Assembly (NCBI GenBank): GCA_963702035.1
Contig: OY969700.1
Span: 1,922,001 to 1,986,000 of the forward strand
Length of the DNA: 64,000 nt
Source of the DNA: VRUE01 sp963702035
GTDB lineage: Bacteria; Actinomycetota; Thermoleophilia; Solirubrobacterales; 70-9
Direction: 5' to 3'
Below the pieces are notes generated by a model that searched no databases, had not been told where the DNA came from, and saw nothing but the letters and a program-made list of their open reading frames with translations. This document shows, one piece after another, positions 34,713-42,619 of this stretch. Within the stretch, counting starts at the first letter, position 1. Every line of letters starts with the position of its first letter. The position numbers were made by a program, and so were the translations under genes.

Positions 34713-35000
34713 CTAAGCAGCCGCGAGTGCCGGCGCGAGGTCGTCAGCGCTGGTTTTGACCGACTCGGGAATCGTGACGAGCAGGTCACCGTCACGGTCG
34801 AGTATCCGCTGGGCGCCAAGGATGGTGAGACCGACAATCTGCTGCGTGCCAGGCGCGTAGCGGAGGACGTGGCCCTCAGGCGTCTCCTCCCCCTCGGCCT
34901 CTCGGGGTTCGCCGACGTGCAGATAGAGCACGTCGTTTTCCGCGTCGTAGTCGGCGCGATCGAAGGTAACCGGCCCGATCCTGATGTTCACTTGCTCCAT
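34713..35000 (-). CDS. DUF2283 family protein, probable antitoxin-like partner
   Basis: A 95-residue protein matching the DUF2283 pattern: DYDAENDVLYLHVGEPREAEGEETPEGHVLRYAPGTQ read in short blocks (ENDVLYL, GEPREAE, GHVLRY, VGLTILGA). Small DUF2283 proteins often follow a small gene like the one upstream here. The pair resembles a toxin-antitoxin module. The start ATG 35000 lies 13 bp inside the upstream gene. Biochemical role not established. Confidence 0.75.
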   Translation of the reverse strand: MEQVNIRIGPVTFDRADYDAENDVLYLHVGEPREAEGEETPEGHVLRYAPGTQQIVGLTILGAQRILDRDGDLLVTIPESVKTSADDLAPALAAA

Positions 35001-35302
35001 GAGCGTGGATCCTTTCTGTTGCCGAACGCAGAGATCGCCCGCGCCGGCTCCTGCTCATAGCTTAAGACCACGAGCAACCAGCGACTGGGCCCGGCTCCGC
35101 GAAGGTAGTGACGACGGCGGCGCTCGTAGACCGGGTCGTTGAGAATCTGGTCGGGTTCAGCGATGGCTCGCAGGACGTCATCGAGATGAGGAGCGAGCTC
35201 CGGATGGTCGCGCAGGATCTTGTCCCGCCACAACTCGGCAGGCACAACGATGCGCACCCCTGCCGGATCCCGTGCCTCGCCAACCACATCGCCTGCCATC
35301 AC
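34988..35302 (-). CDS. Small protein paired with DUF2283, possible toxin component
   Basis: A 104-residue basic protein with VPAELWRDKILRDHPELAPH and a second half YERRRRHYLRGAGPSRWLLVVLSY, then FGNRKDP. This is the layout of small proteins found before DUF2283 genes, with an R/H-rich centre that could act on nucleic acid. The toxin idea rests on the overlap and size, not on a recognised catalytic motif. Confidence 0.55.
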   Translation of the reverse strand: MMAGDVVGEARDPAGVRIVVPAELWRDKILRDHPELAPHLDDVLRAIAEPDQILNDPVYERRRRHYLRGAGPSRWLLVVLSYEQEPARAISAFGNRKDPRSWSK

Positions 35303-35329
35303 CGCAGGGTCTCAAATTCCAGCCGTAAT

Positions 35330-35561
35330 CGTTTGTCGGCAGACGCCTTCGATCAGGCGAAAGGGAAGGCCGCCGCCTTGGCGGCCCGCGCCGGCGCGAT
35401 CCTCGGTGCGCCGATAACCATCGAGGAAGGCGCCGAAGTCGTCCCCGGCCCAGCCTGCCGCTGCCCGCGGCCCCCGTAGCGTCTCCGCCCCGACGCCGCC
35501 GACGAAGCCAGGGGCTTCAACGGTCACGGCCACCGTGCGGGTCGTCTTCGCCCTCGAATAG
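35330..35561 (+). pseudogene. Remnant of a SIMPL (DUF541) domain gene
   Basis: One frame reads ADAFDQAKGKAAALAARAGAIL and PITIEEG. After a stop at 35477-35479 the next frame reads PGASTVTATVRVVFALE and stops at 35561. Both pieces match the C-terminal part of SIMPL/DUF541 proteins in order. The join is at a CCCCC run and only the last third of a normal gene remains. It lies between the DUF2283 pair and tRNA-Glu, a common place for gene loss. Confidence 0.55.
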
Positions 35562-35599
35562 CCACCGTGAGTGGCGGCTTCAGCCACCACTCTCCTCCA

Positions 35600-35695
35600 T
35601 GCGCCCGACGAGAATCGAACTCGCGACCTCCGGCTTGAAAGACCGGCGCTCTTTGGTCCCCGTGAAGGGACCGTTGACCACTGAGCTACGGGCGC
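35600..35695 (-). tRNA. tRNA-Glu (UUC) with a 24-nt hairpin inserted in the D-loop
   Basis: The acceptor stem is GCGCCCG/CGGGCGC with discriminator A at 35600. The D-stem is GCTC/GAGC. The anticodon arm is CCGGT-CTTTCAA-GCCGG, with anticodon TTC (Glu). The variable loop is AGGTC, and the T arm is GCGAG-TTCGATT-CTCGT. The gene is 96 nt long instead of about 72. The excess is 24 nt (35653-35676) between AGTGGT and AGAGC in the D-loop and forms GGTCCC/GGGACC around a 6-nt loop. Removing it gives a textbook D-arm. All other arms pair, so the RNA could still function. No CCA is encoded. Confidence 0.88.
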
Positions 35696-35746
35696 CCTGC
35701 TCGGTTACTTTATCGGCGTGAAGCTGTTCGAGCATTGGCGGCGGGC

Positions 35747-36502
35747 GTGGACCTCGGTCTGAACGGGCGGGTTGCGCTGGTGATGGGGGCCAGCCAGGGG
35801 ATCGGGCAGGGGATCGCCGGGGCGCTCGCCCGCGAAGGCGCGCGCGTCGCCGTCACCAGCCGCTCGCAGGGGGGCGCCGAGGAGGCGGCCGCGGCGATCG
35901 AGGGCGACGTCAGTCCCTTCGTCGCCGACACGACCGACCTCGATCGGCTCGCCGAGCTGCCGGCCGAGGTCGAGGCGGCGCTGGGGCCGGTCGACATCCT
36001 CGTCACCAACACGGGCGGGCCGCCGCTCGGCACGTCTCTCATGCAGCCGCTGGAGGACTGGGAGCAGGCCTACCGCTCGCTCGTCCTCGCCCCGCGCGTG
36101 CTCGCCGGCGCGATCGTCCCCGGCATGCAGGAACGCGGCTGGGGGCGGGTCGTCAACGTCGGCTCCAGCTCGACCCGCGAGCCGATCGCCGGCCTCAACC
36201 TCTCCAACACCCACCGCATGGCCGCGGTCGGCTTCCTCAAGACCCTTTCACGCGAGGTCGCGGCGGACGGGATCACCGTCAACACTGTCGCCACCGGCCG
36301 CTTCGCCACCGAGCGGCTGGCCTCCAACTACGGCTCGATCGAGGCCGCCGAAGCCGCCGCCCAGCGCGACGTCCCCGCCGGGCGCCTCGGCCGGCCCGAG
36401 GAGTACGGCGACCTGGTCGCCTTCCTCTGCTCCGATCGCGCCGCCTACATCACCGGCACGGTGATCCCGATCGACGGCGGCATGCTCCACGCGGCTTTCT
36501 GA
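35747..36502 (+). CDS. SDR family oxidoreductase with altered catalytic residues
   Basis: A 251-residue Rossmann protein. The NAD(P) site VALVMGASQGIGQG (about 8-21) and NTGGPPLG are clear, and GTVIPIDGGM is the family C-terminus. At the active site the Ser is present (VNVGSSS), but the usual Y-xxx-K reads S-N-T-H-R. This belongs to the FabG-like subgroup lacking the classical Tyr/Lys, whose activity is uncertain. I chose GTG 35747; TTG 35735 would add four residues. It follows the tRNA gene on the opposite strand. Confidence 0.82.
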   Translation: MDLGLNGRVALVMGASQGIGQGIAGALAREGARVAVTSRSQGGAEEAAAAIEGDVSPFVADTTDLDRLAELPAEVEAALGPVDILVTNTGGPPLGTSLMQPLEDWEQAYRSLVLAPRVLAGAIVPGMQERGWGRVVNVGSSSTREPIAGLNLSNTHRMAAVGFLKTLSREVAADGITVNTVATGRFATERLASNYGSIEAAEAAAQRDVPAGRLGRPEEYGDLVAFLCSDRAAYITGTVIPIDGGMLHAAF

Positions 36503-36533
36503 ACCGCGGCGCGGCTCTTACGATAGGTCGGAG

Positions 36534-37449
36534 ATGAGCCACTCCCACGCCGGCCACAGCCACGGTGCCTCCGCCGATGCCGACCGCGGCAAGCTGACGA
36601 TCGCCCTCGTCCTGATCCTCGGCTTCATGGCGGCCGAGGTGGTGACGGGGATCCTCGCCAACTCGCTGGCACTGCTCTCCGACGCGGCGCACATGCTCAC
36701 CGACGCGGCCGCGATCGGCCTCTCGCTGGTCGCGATCCGGCTCGCCGCCCGCCCCGCCGGGGGCCGCATGACCTTCGGCTTCAAACGGGTCGAGATCCTC
36801 TCCGCCCAGGCGAACGGGATCACCTTGCTGGTCCTGGCGGCGATCATCGCGATCGAGGGGGCGCGCCGCCTGATCGACCCGCCCGCGGTCGAACGGGGCG
36901 CTCGTCCTCGCCGTCGCCCTGGCCGGGATCGTCGTCAACCTCGCCGCGACCGCGACCCTCGCCAAGGCCAACCGCCAGAGCCTCAACGTCGAGGGCAGCT
37001 TCCAGCACCTGCTCACCGACCTCTACGCCTTCGTCGGCACCGCGATCGCCGCAACGGTGATCCTGCTGACCGGCTTCGACCAAGCGGACGCGATCGCCTC
37101 GCTGCTGGTCGCCGGCCTGATGCTGCGCTCGGCTTCCGGCCTGCTGCGCGAATCGGGCCGGATCTTCCTCGAGGCATCCCCGAAGGGGATCGACCCCGAC
37201 CGGATCGGCCAACTGATGGCCGCGCAGCCAGGAGTGGTCGAGGTCCACGACCTGCACGTCTGGGAGGTCACCTCCGAGTTCCCGGCCCTCTCAGCCCACG
37301 TCACGGTGGCGACCGACGCCGATTGCCACCGCACGCGGCTGGAGTTAAGCGAGCTTATAGAGCGCGAGTTCCGAATCCATCACACCACGCTTCAGGTAGA
37401 GCACCAGCCCAAACACCTGGTCCAGATCGATCAGGGCCTATCCCGGTAG
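36534..37449 (+). CDS. Cation diffusion facilitator (Zn/Co/Cd-type) transporter, frame interrupted
   Basis: The protein starts HSHAGHSHGASADADRG (His-rich metal loop) and continues through FMAAEVVTGILANSLALLSDAAHMLTD with the D-xxx-H-xxx-D-type site in membrane helices. Near 36889 the frame breaks. After removing one base (an extra G in GTCGAACGG) it continues GALVLAVALAG, then FQHLLTDLYAFVGTAIAA with the second metal site. It ends with a cytosolic domain containing EVHDLHVWEV. About 304 residues result. A single extra base in an otherwise well-conserved gene suggests an assembly error. The last residues GLSR and stop come from a palindromic element. Confidence 0.8.
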
Positions 37450-37551
37450 GGCTGAAACGTCTTGTACTTTTTCGGTGTCGGCTCCGGGCGTCAGCCCACC
37501 GACGATCCACCGAAAGAAGTTAAGTGGAAGCCCTACCGGGATAGGCCCTGA
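37431..37551. repeat. Palindromic element, family A, copy 2 (inverted orientation)
   Basis: Perfect 23-bp arms lie at 37431-37453 and 37529-37551. The core is the same as in copy 1 but in reverse orientation (CTTGTACTTTTTCGGTGT left; GGGCGTCAGCCC in the tip). It lies exactly between convergent genes. Because the arms are inverted copies, the CDF protein and LysS both end in GLSR, each with a TAG stop from the arm. Confidence 0.87.
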
Positions 37552-39062
37552 CGCGTTTCGGGACTCGGCGCCTCGCGCATCGAGGGGAAGAGGATCACGT
37601 CGCGCAGGGTCTTGGCGCCGCTGAGGATCATCATCAGGCGGTCGACGCCGAGGCCGGAGCCGCTTGCCGTCAGCATCCCGTATTCGAGCGCGCGCACGAA
37701 CTCCTCGTCGTGCTCGTGCGGCGTCTCCTCAGCCCCCGACTCCTGCCGTTCGCGCTGTTCGACGAAGTGGCGGCGCTGTTCGATCGGGTCGTTGACGTCG
37801 GTGCCGCCGCCGGTGATCTCCATCCCGGCGACGATCCCGTCGAAGGACGCCGCCAGCAGCTGCGGGTGCTCGGGCACCGGCTTGACCAGCGGCCAGATCG
37901 CCAGCGGCAGGTCGATGATGAAGGTCGGCTGGATCAGCTTCGGCTCGATCAGCTTGCCCTGCAGGGTGTCGACAAGCGCCGCCCAGTCATCGTCGGGCCC
38001 GGCATCGTCGCCGGCGATCTCGGCCAGCTCGTCGCGGCTTGCCTTGGTGATGTCGACCCCGGTCTCCTCGAGCAGCAGGTCCCGCAGCCGCAGCCGCGGC
38101 CAGGGCGGCGCCAGGTCGATCGTCTCGCCGTCGCGCTCTACCTTGGTCGTGCCGAGCACGCGCTGGGCGACGTCGGAGACGATCCCCTCCGCGACGTCCA
38201 TCACGCCGTGGTAGTCGACGCCGCTGACGAACCACTCGAGCATCGTGAACTCGGGGTTGTGCTGTGGCGACATCCCCTCGTTGCGGAAGAACTTGCCGAG
38301 CTCGTAGACGTTCTCGAAGCCCCCGACGATCGCCCGCTTCAGATAAAGCTCGGTCGCGATCCGCAGGAAGAGGTGGCGGTCGAGCGCGTTGTGGTGGGTT
38401 TTGAACGGGCGCGCCGCGGCGCCGCCGGTCATCCGCTGCAGGATCGGCGTTTCCAGCTCGACGTAGTCGCGCTCGTCGAGGTGGTCGCGGATCGCCTTGA
38501 CGACTTTGGCGCGCAGCTGGAAGATCTCGCGCGAGCGCTCGTTCGCCATCAGGTCGAGCTCGCGCTGGCGGTAGCGGACCTCCGGATCGGAGATGCCGTG
38601 GAAGAGGTCGGGCGGGTCGCGCAGCGCCTTGGCCAGCAGGGTGCACTCGCGCACCTCGATCGCCAGCTGACCCCGTTTGGTCACGTAGAGATCGCCCTCG
38701 ACGCCGACCAGGTCGCCGATGTCGAGGTCTTCGATCCGGTCGAAGACCTCCTGGCCGAGCGCGTCAACCCGCGCGTAGGCCTGAATCGTGCCGGTCAGGT
38801 CGCGGACGTCGAAGAAGGTCGTCTTGCCGTGGCCGCGCTGGCCCGTCACCCGGCCGGCGATCCGGTAGGAGAACTCGCCGTGCTCGCCCTCGCCCAGCTC
38901 GGCGGGATCGTGCGCCTCGTGGATCGTGGAGATCTTGTCGCGATTGGGGAAGGAGAAGGGGTAAGGATCGATCCCCTCCGTCCGCAGTCGTTCGGCCTTG
39001 GCAAGGCGCTGGGCCTCGGTGGAGCCGGTCCCCGGTTCAGCGCGCGTAGTCGAGTCAGCCAT
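37533..39062 (-). CDS. lysS: Lysyl-tRNA synthetase, class II
   Basis: LysS charges tRNA-Lys with lysine. The 509-residue chain has the N-terminal OB-fold anticodon domain (AGRVTGQRGHGKTTFFDVRD) and the class II core. Motif 2 is seen in FRNEGMSPQHNPEFTMLEWF, and motif 3 in GSGLGVDRLMMIL. RYRQRELDLMAN and ATELYLKRAIVGGFE are further family stretches. It starts at ATG 39062. The C-terminal RQGLSR ends in a palindromic arm, beyond the conserved core. prmC, lgt and argF lie upstream on the same strand. Confidence 0.95.
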   Translation of the reverse strand: MADSTTRAEPGTGSTEAQRLAKAERLRTEGIDPYPFSFPNRDKISTIHEAHDPAELGEGEHGEFSYRIAGRVTGQRGHGKTTFFDVRDLTGTIQAYARVDALGQEVFDRIEDLDIGDLVGVEGDLYVTKRGQLAIEVRECTLLAKALRDPPDLFHGISDPEVRYRQRELDLMANERSREIFQLRAKVVKAIRDHLDERDYVELETPILQRMTGGAAARPFKTHHNALDRHLFLRIATELYLKRAIVGGFENVYELGKFFRNEGMSPQHNPEFTMLEWFVSGVDYHGVMDVAEGIVSDVAQRVLGTTKVERDGETIDLAPPWPRLRLRDLLLEETGVDITKASRDELAEIAGDDAGPDDDWAALVDTLQGKLIEPKLIQPTFIIDLPLAIWPLVKPVPEHPQLLAASFDGIVAGMEITGGGTDVNDPIEQRRHFVEQRERQESGAEETPHEHDEEFVRALEYGMLTASGSGLGVDRLMMILSGAKTLRDVILFPSMREAPSPETRQGLSR

Positions 39063-39097
39063 GGGCCAACCGTATTAGCTGAACAGCGGGGCCGCGC

Positions 39098-39943
39098 TCA
39101 GGGCGCTACGCCGACCGTCACGCGCTCGTCGCCCATGTAGTCGGGCAGCGTCGTCGCGTCGCGCAGCATCTCGCGCATAGCCGGCCCGTGGTGCGTGTCG
39201 TGCTCCATCGCCAGCTTCCAGCCGCTCGGCGTTTCCTCGATCAGGCCGCGGATCACGCCCAGGCCGTCGGCGCCGCAGTTGCCGGTGACGGCGATCCGCG
39301 GCTCGCGCTTGATCTCCGGCGAGCGCTCGTCGATCGTCTCGTCGGTGACGTAGGGCAGGTTGGCGATCACGAGGTCGATGTCCTCGAGCCCCTCGGGCAG
39401 GCCTTCGGCGACCGTGACCTCGAGCTCGAGGCCGAGGCGCTCGGCGTTCTCGCGGGCGGCTTCGGCCGCTTCGGGCGAGAGGTCCGAGGCGGTGATGCGC
39501 AGGTCCGGGCGCTCGGAGAGCAGCGCCAGGGCGATCGCGCCCGAGCCGGTGCCGACCTCGTGCACGCGGGCGCCCCGCGGAAGTTCAGTCCCGACCTCGA
39601 CCAGCAGCTCGGTCTCGCGGCGCGGCCAGAGCACCCGCGGGTCGACGTGGATCTGGAGGTCGCGGAAGGGGGCGCGTTCGAGGACGTAGGCCAGCGGCTC
39701 GTGGTCGGCGCGGCGGGCGACCGCGGCCTCGATCGCCGCGACGACCCGCGGCGAAGCCTCCCCGGAGCCGTCGCGCGACAGCTCCTCGACGCCGATCCCG
39801 AGCGCGTTGGCGACAAGCGCCGCGGCGTCACCGGCAGGGTCCTCGCAACCCGCCGCCGCAATCGTCTCCGTCGCGGTGTCGAGCAGCTCGCCGACCGTCG
39901 CGGCGTCCGCAACACCCCCGCTACCGGTCTCAACCGCGTCCAC
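39098..39943 (-). CDS. prmC: Peptide chain release factor N5-glutamine methyltransferase (HemK)
   Basis: PrmC methylates the GGQ glutamine of release factors RF1/RF2 using SAM. The 281-residue protein has a helical N-terminal domain, the segment EPLAYVLERAPFRD, and LWPRRETELLVE. The SAM site is VHEVGTGSGAIALAL, and the catalytic motif is NLPYV (variant of NPPY). It lies 17 bp downstream of lgt, on the same strand. The N-P to N-L change in the motif is tolerated in some members. Confidence 0.9.
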   Translation of the reverse strand: MDAVETGSGGVADAATVGELLDTATETIAAAGCEDPAGDAAALVANALGIGVEELSRDGSGEASPRVVAAIEAAVARRADHEPLAYVLERAPFRDLQIHVDPRVLWPRRETELLVEVGTELPRGARVHEVGTGSGAIALALLSERPDLRITASDLSPEAAEAARENAERLGLELEVTVAEGLPEGLEDIDLVIANLPYVTDETIDERSPEIKREPRIAVTGNCGADGLGVIRGLIEETPSGWKLAMEHDTHHGPAMREMLRDATTLPDYMGDERVTVGVAP

Positions 39944-39960
39944 TCCACTCGCCTCCTCGT

Positions 39961-40749
39961 TTAACTCAAAGTATTTTGCGCAAGATTAACAGCGGCTCCG
40001 CGAGACAGGGTCCCGTGTCGCTGCCTGACCACGCAGATCCAGACAACGCCGGCGAGCATCATTGCAAGGCTCTCCAGCTGGGGGGCGGTCAGGCCGAGCG
40101 CGGCCTCGCTGTTGCGCCTCAGGAACTCGACCAGGAAGCGCTCGGCGCCGGCGTAGACGAGGTAGGCCGCGAACAGCACACCGGCGCGGAAACGGTCGCG
40201 CAGCTGCCACAGCATCCAGGCGCCCAAGCCCATCGCCAGCGTCTCGTAGATCGGCGTCGGGTGGACGGTGCGATCGGTGGGGACGGTGCCGTCGGGATAG
40301 GACATCGCCCACGGTCCGTTCCACGGCTTGCCGTAGTCGCCGTCGCCGGAGAGCTGGCAGCCGATCCGGCCGATCGCGTAGCCGAGGGCGAGCGCCGGCG
40401 CCGCCATGTCGAGCAGGGCCAGGCGGAGGAAGTCGCGGTACCAGGCCCAGGCGAGGACGGCCAGCGTGCCGCCGATCGCGCCGCCGTACCAGACCAGTCC
40501 CGAGCCGCCGAAGAGGTTGCCGAGCAGGTCGTCCTTGACGCTGTCGTAGTTCTGGACGACGAAGTAGAGGCGCGAGCCGACGACGCCACCGGCGAGTGCC
40601 GCGAAGCCGATCTCATAGGCCCAGTCGACCGGCTTGCCGATCTCCTTCAACCGCTTGGCGATCAGCGCGCCCGCGGCGAGGAAGGCGAGGGCGAACATCA
40701 GGCCGAAGGTCTGCAGGGTCAGCGGGCCGAGGGTGATCTCCGGGTACAT
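39961..40749 (-). CDS. lgt: Prolipoprotein diacylglyceryl transferase
   Basis: Lgt attaches diacylglycerol to the lipobox Cys of prelipoproteins in the membrane. The 262-residue protein has seven hydrophobic segments. Motifs include the N-terminal LQTFGLMFALAF, the GSRLYFV segment, the Lgt signature region GRIGCQLSGDGDYGKPWNG and HPTPIYE. ERFLVEFLRRN (catalytic Arg) is near the C-terminus. It starts at ATG 40749, 2 bp after the argF stop. Confidence 0.95.
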   Translation of the reverse strand: MYPEITLGPLTLQTFGLMFALAFLAAGALIAKRLKEIGKPVDWAYEIGFAALAGGVVGSRLYFVVQNYDSVKDDLLGNLFGGSGLVWYGGAIGGTLAVLAWAWYRDFLRLALLDMAAPALALGYAIGRIGCQLSGDGDYGKPWNGPWAMSYPDGTVPTDRTVHPTPIYETLAMGLGAWMLWQLRDRFRAGVLFAAYLVYAGAERFLVEFLRRNSEAALGLTAPQLESLAMMLAGVVWICVVRQRHGTLSRGAAVNLAQNTLS

Positions 40750-40751
40750 GC

Positions 40752-41666
40752 CTACTCGCCGAGAAGCGTACGCAGCAGCGCCTTCTGCGTGTGCAGGCGG
40801 TTCTCGGCCTGGTCCCAGACGGCGGAGCGCGGGCCGTAGAGGACATCGGCGGCGATCTCCTCGCCCGGGTGGGCGGGCAGACAGTGCAGGACGACCGCGC
40901 TGTCCTTGGCCGCGCCGAGCAGGTCGGCGTCGACGCGGAACGGGGCGAGGTCGGCGCGACGGCGCTCCGCCGCCTCCTCATCGCCCATGCTGACCCAGAC
41001 GTCGGTGTAGATCGCGTCGGCACCGGAGGCGGCGTCGCGCGGGTCCTCGGTCAGCTTGACGCCGTGGCCCTCCTCGAGCTGGTAGCCCGGCGGGGCGGCG
41101 ACGATCAGCTCGACATCGGCGAGCTCGCTGGCGATCGCCAGCGAGCGGGCGACGTTGTTGCCGTCGCCGACATAGGCGAGGCGCAGCCCGTGCAGGTCGC
41201 CGCAGCGCTCGCGCAGGGTGAGCAGGTCGGCAAGCGCCTGGCAGGGGTGGTGGAGCGGGGTGAGCGCGTTGACGACCGGCACCTCGGCCCCGGCGGCAAG
41301 CTCGGCGACGGCCTCGTGGGAGCCGGAGCGGATCACGATCGCGTCGAGGTAGCGCGACAGCACGCGGCCGGTGTCGCCGGGAGACTCGCCGCGGGAGAGC
41401 TGCATTTCGTCGCCGCGCAGGACGATCGGCGTCGCCCCCAGCTCGGCGACGCCGACCTCGAAGGAGATCCGCGTCCGGGTGGAGGGCCTCTCGAAGACCA
41501 GCGCGATGCTGCGCCCGGCCAGCGGGGCGGCCGGGGCGCCTTTTGGGTGCACAGCACCCGAAACGTGCCCCGCGGCGCGCGCTGCTTTCAGCTCGGCGGC
41601 AAGGTCGAGCAGCTCGGAGAGCTCGAAGGCCCCCAACTCTTCGCCGGTGAGGAAGTCGCGCTTCAA
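40752..41666 (-). CDS. argF: Ornithine carbamoyltransferase
   Basis: OTCase joins ornithine and carbamoyl phosphate to citrulline in arginine synthesis. Signatures are FERPSTRTRISFE (carbamoyl-phosphate site), HHPCQALADLLT and the ornithine region VLHCLPAHPGEE. The 304-residue chain carries a 13-residue insertion (roughly VSGAVHPKGAPAA) before the first motif. It is encoded by a 39-bp hairpin at 41533-41571. I chose TTG 41666 (KRDFLTGEEL). It diverges from an EEP gene with only 18 bp between starts. Confidence 0.93.
   Translation of the reverse strand: MKRDFLTGEELGAFELSELLDLAAELKAARAAGHVSGAVHPKGAPAAPLAGRSIALVFERPSTRTRISFEVGVAELGATPIVLRGDEMQLSRGESPGDTGRVLSRYLDAIVIRSGSHEAVAELAAGAEVPVVNALTPLHHPCQALADLLTLRERCGDLHGLRLAYVGDGNNVARSLAIASELADVELIVAAPPGYQLEEGHGVKLTEDPRDAASGADAIYTDVWVSMGDEEAAERRRADLAPFRVDADLLGAAKDSAVVLHCLPAHPGEEIAADVLYGPRSAVWDQAENRLHTQKALLRTLLGE
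41533..41571. repeat. 39-bp in-frame palindrome inside argF
   Basis: Positions 41533-41550 pair with 41554-41571 around the loop ACA, with one mismatch and two G-T pairs. The length is a multiple of three. It encodes 13 residues in a surface region of OTCase where homologues go directly from the N-terminal helix to the carbamoyl-phosphate motif. Confidence 0.65.
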
Positions 41667-41684
41667 GGCGGAGATACTAGGGGG

Positions 41685-42569
41685 GTGGAGGTCACGGCAA
41701 TCTCCTGGAACCTCTTCCACGGGCGCGACTTCCCGCCCGACCCGGCGCTGCGCACCTGGCGCTCGCGTCTGTTGCGCGTGAGCGAGCGCGACGAGACCCA
41801 CGTTCAGGTCAACCGCAACCTGCTGCCCGAGTTCTGTCGCCTGTTAGCCGGGGCAGAGTGGGACGTGGCGCTGCTGCAGGAGTGCCCGCCGCGCTGGTGG
41901 GAGCCGCTGGCCGCCGCCTGCGACGCCGAAGCGCATGGCGTTCTCACCTCGCGCAACTCGCTCAGCCCCGTGCGCACGCTCGCCGCGCGAATCAACCCCG
42001 ACCTGATCGCCTCCGGCGAGGGCGGCTCGAACCTCACCCTGGTCCGAAACTCCTTCCGGTGTGCCTTTCGCTCCCATGGAGAGCAAAAGGCACACCGGAA
42101 GCAGCCAAGGGTCGTGGAGAGGCGCGAGCTGGCGATCCACACCGGCCGTCCCGAGCGCCGGGCGATGGCCTTCGCCCGCTTTGCCACGAGCGGAGAGGGC
42201 GCAGAGCTCTGCGTCGCCAACCTGCACGCGACCAACGACCGGCCCGAGCTGGCGACCGGGGACGTGCTGCGCGCCGCCGAGGCCGCAAGCGACTGGGCGC
42301 GCGAGGCGCCGTTGATCTTCGGCGGCGACCTCAACCTGCGCCCGGCCGAGGATCCGGCCGTGTTCGAGGAGCTGCGCGAGCGCTTCGGACTCAGCGCCCC
42401 GACCGGCCCGCGCGCGATCGACCACGTGCTTGTGCGGGGGCTCGACACGACCGAGCCGCCGCGCCAATGGCCCCCTGAGCGGCGCGAGCTGGATGAGGAC
42501 GGCCTCGCCCTTCGCCTCTCCGACCACGCCCCGGTAGAGGCACGTTTCGCTCTGCCCGCCCCAAGGTAA
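41685..42569 (+). CDS. EEP family hydrolase carrying a coding palindrome
   Basis: A 294-residue endonuclease/exonuclease/phosphatase-fold protein. Motifs are AISWNLFHGRDFPP, VALLQECPPRWW (catalytic Glu), LCVANLHATNDRPE, LIFGGDLNLRPAED (D-x-N) and RLSDHAPVEARF. No signal peptide. GTG 41685 is the start. A hairpin at 42053-42101 encodes the odd segment SFRCAFRSHGEQKAHRKQ in the middle of the domain without breaking the frame. Substrate unknown. Confidence 0.82.
   Translation: MEVTAISWNLFHGRDFPPDPALRTWRSRLLRVSERDETHVQVNRNLLPEFCRLLAGAEWDVALLQECPPRWWEPLAAACDAEAHGVLTSRNSLSPVRTLAARINPDLIASGEGGSNLTLVRNSFRCAFRSHGEQKAHRKQPRVVERRELAIHTGRPERRAMAFARFATSGEGAELCVANLHATNDRPELATGDVLRAAEAASDWAREAPLIFGGDLNLRPAEDPAVFEELRERFGLSAPTGPRAIDHVLVRGLDTTEPPRQWPPERRELDEDGLALRLSDHAPVEARFALPAPR
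42053..42101. repeat. 49-bp coding palindrome in the EEP gene
   Basis: Perfect 16-bp arms lie at 42053-42068 and 42086-42101. A small inner pairing GCTC/GAGC sits at the tip. It is read through as part of the protein and encodes a basic segment unlike the rest of the domain. No copy with the same arms is seen elsewhere in the window. Confidence 0.75.
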
Positions 42570-42619
42570 TGAGATAGTCAGTTCCCAATCCCCAGCAGCA
42601 AGACAGGAGGCAACTGAGC

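Noticed and set aside
35312..35590. 92-codon minus-strand frame beside tRNA-Glu
   Set aside because: The plus strand here carries two pieces of a SIMPL protein in order, which explains the sequence better.
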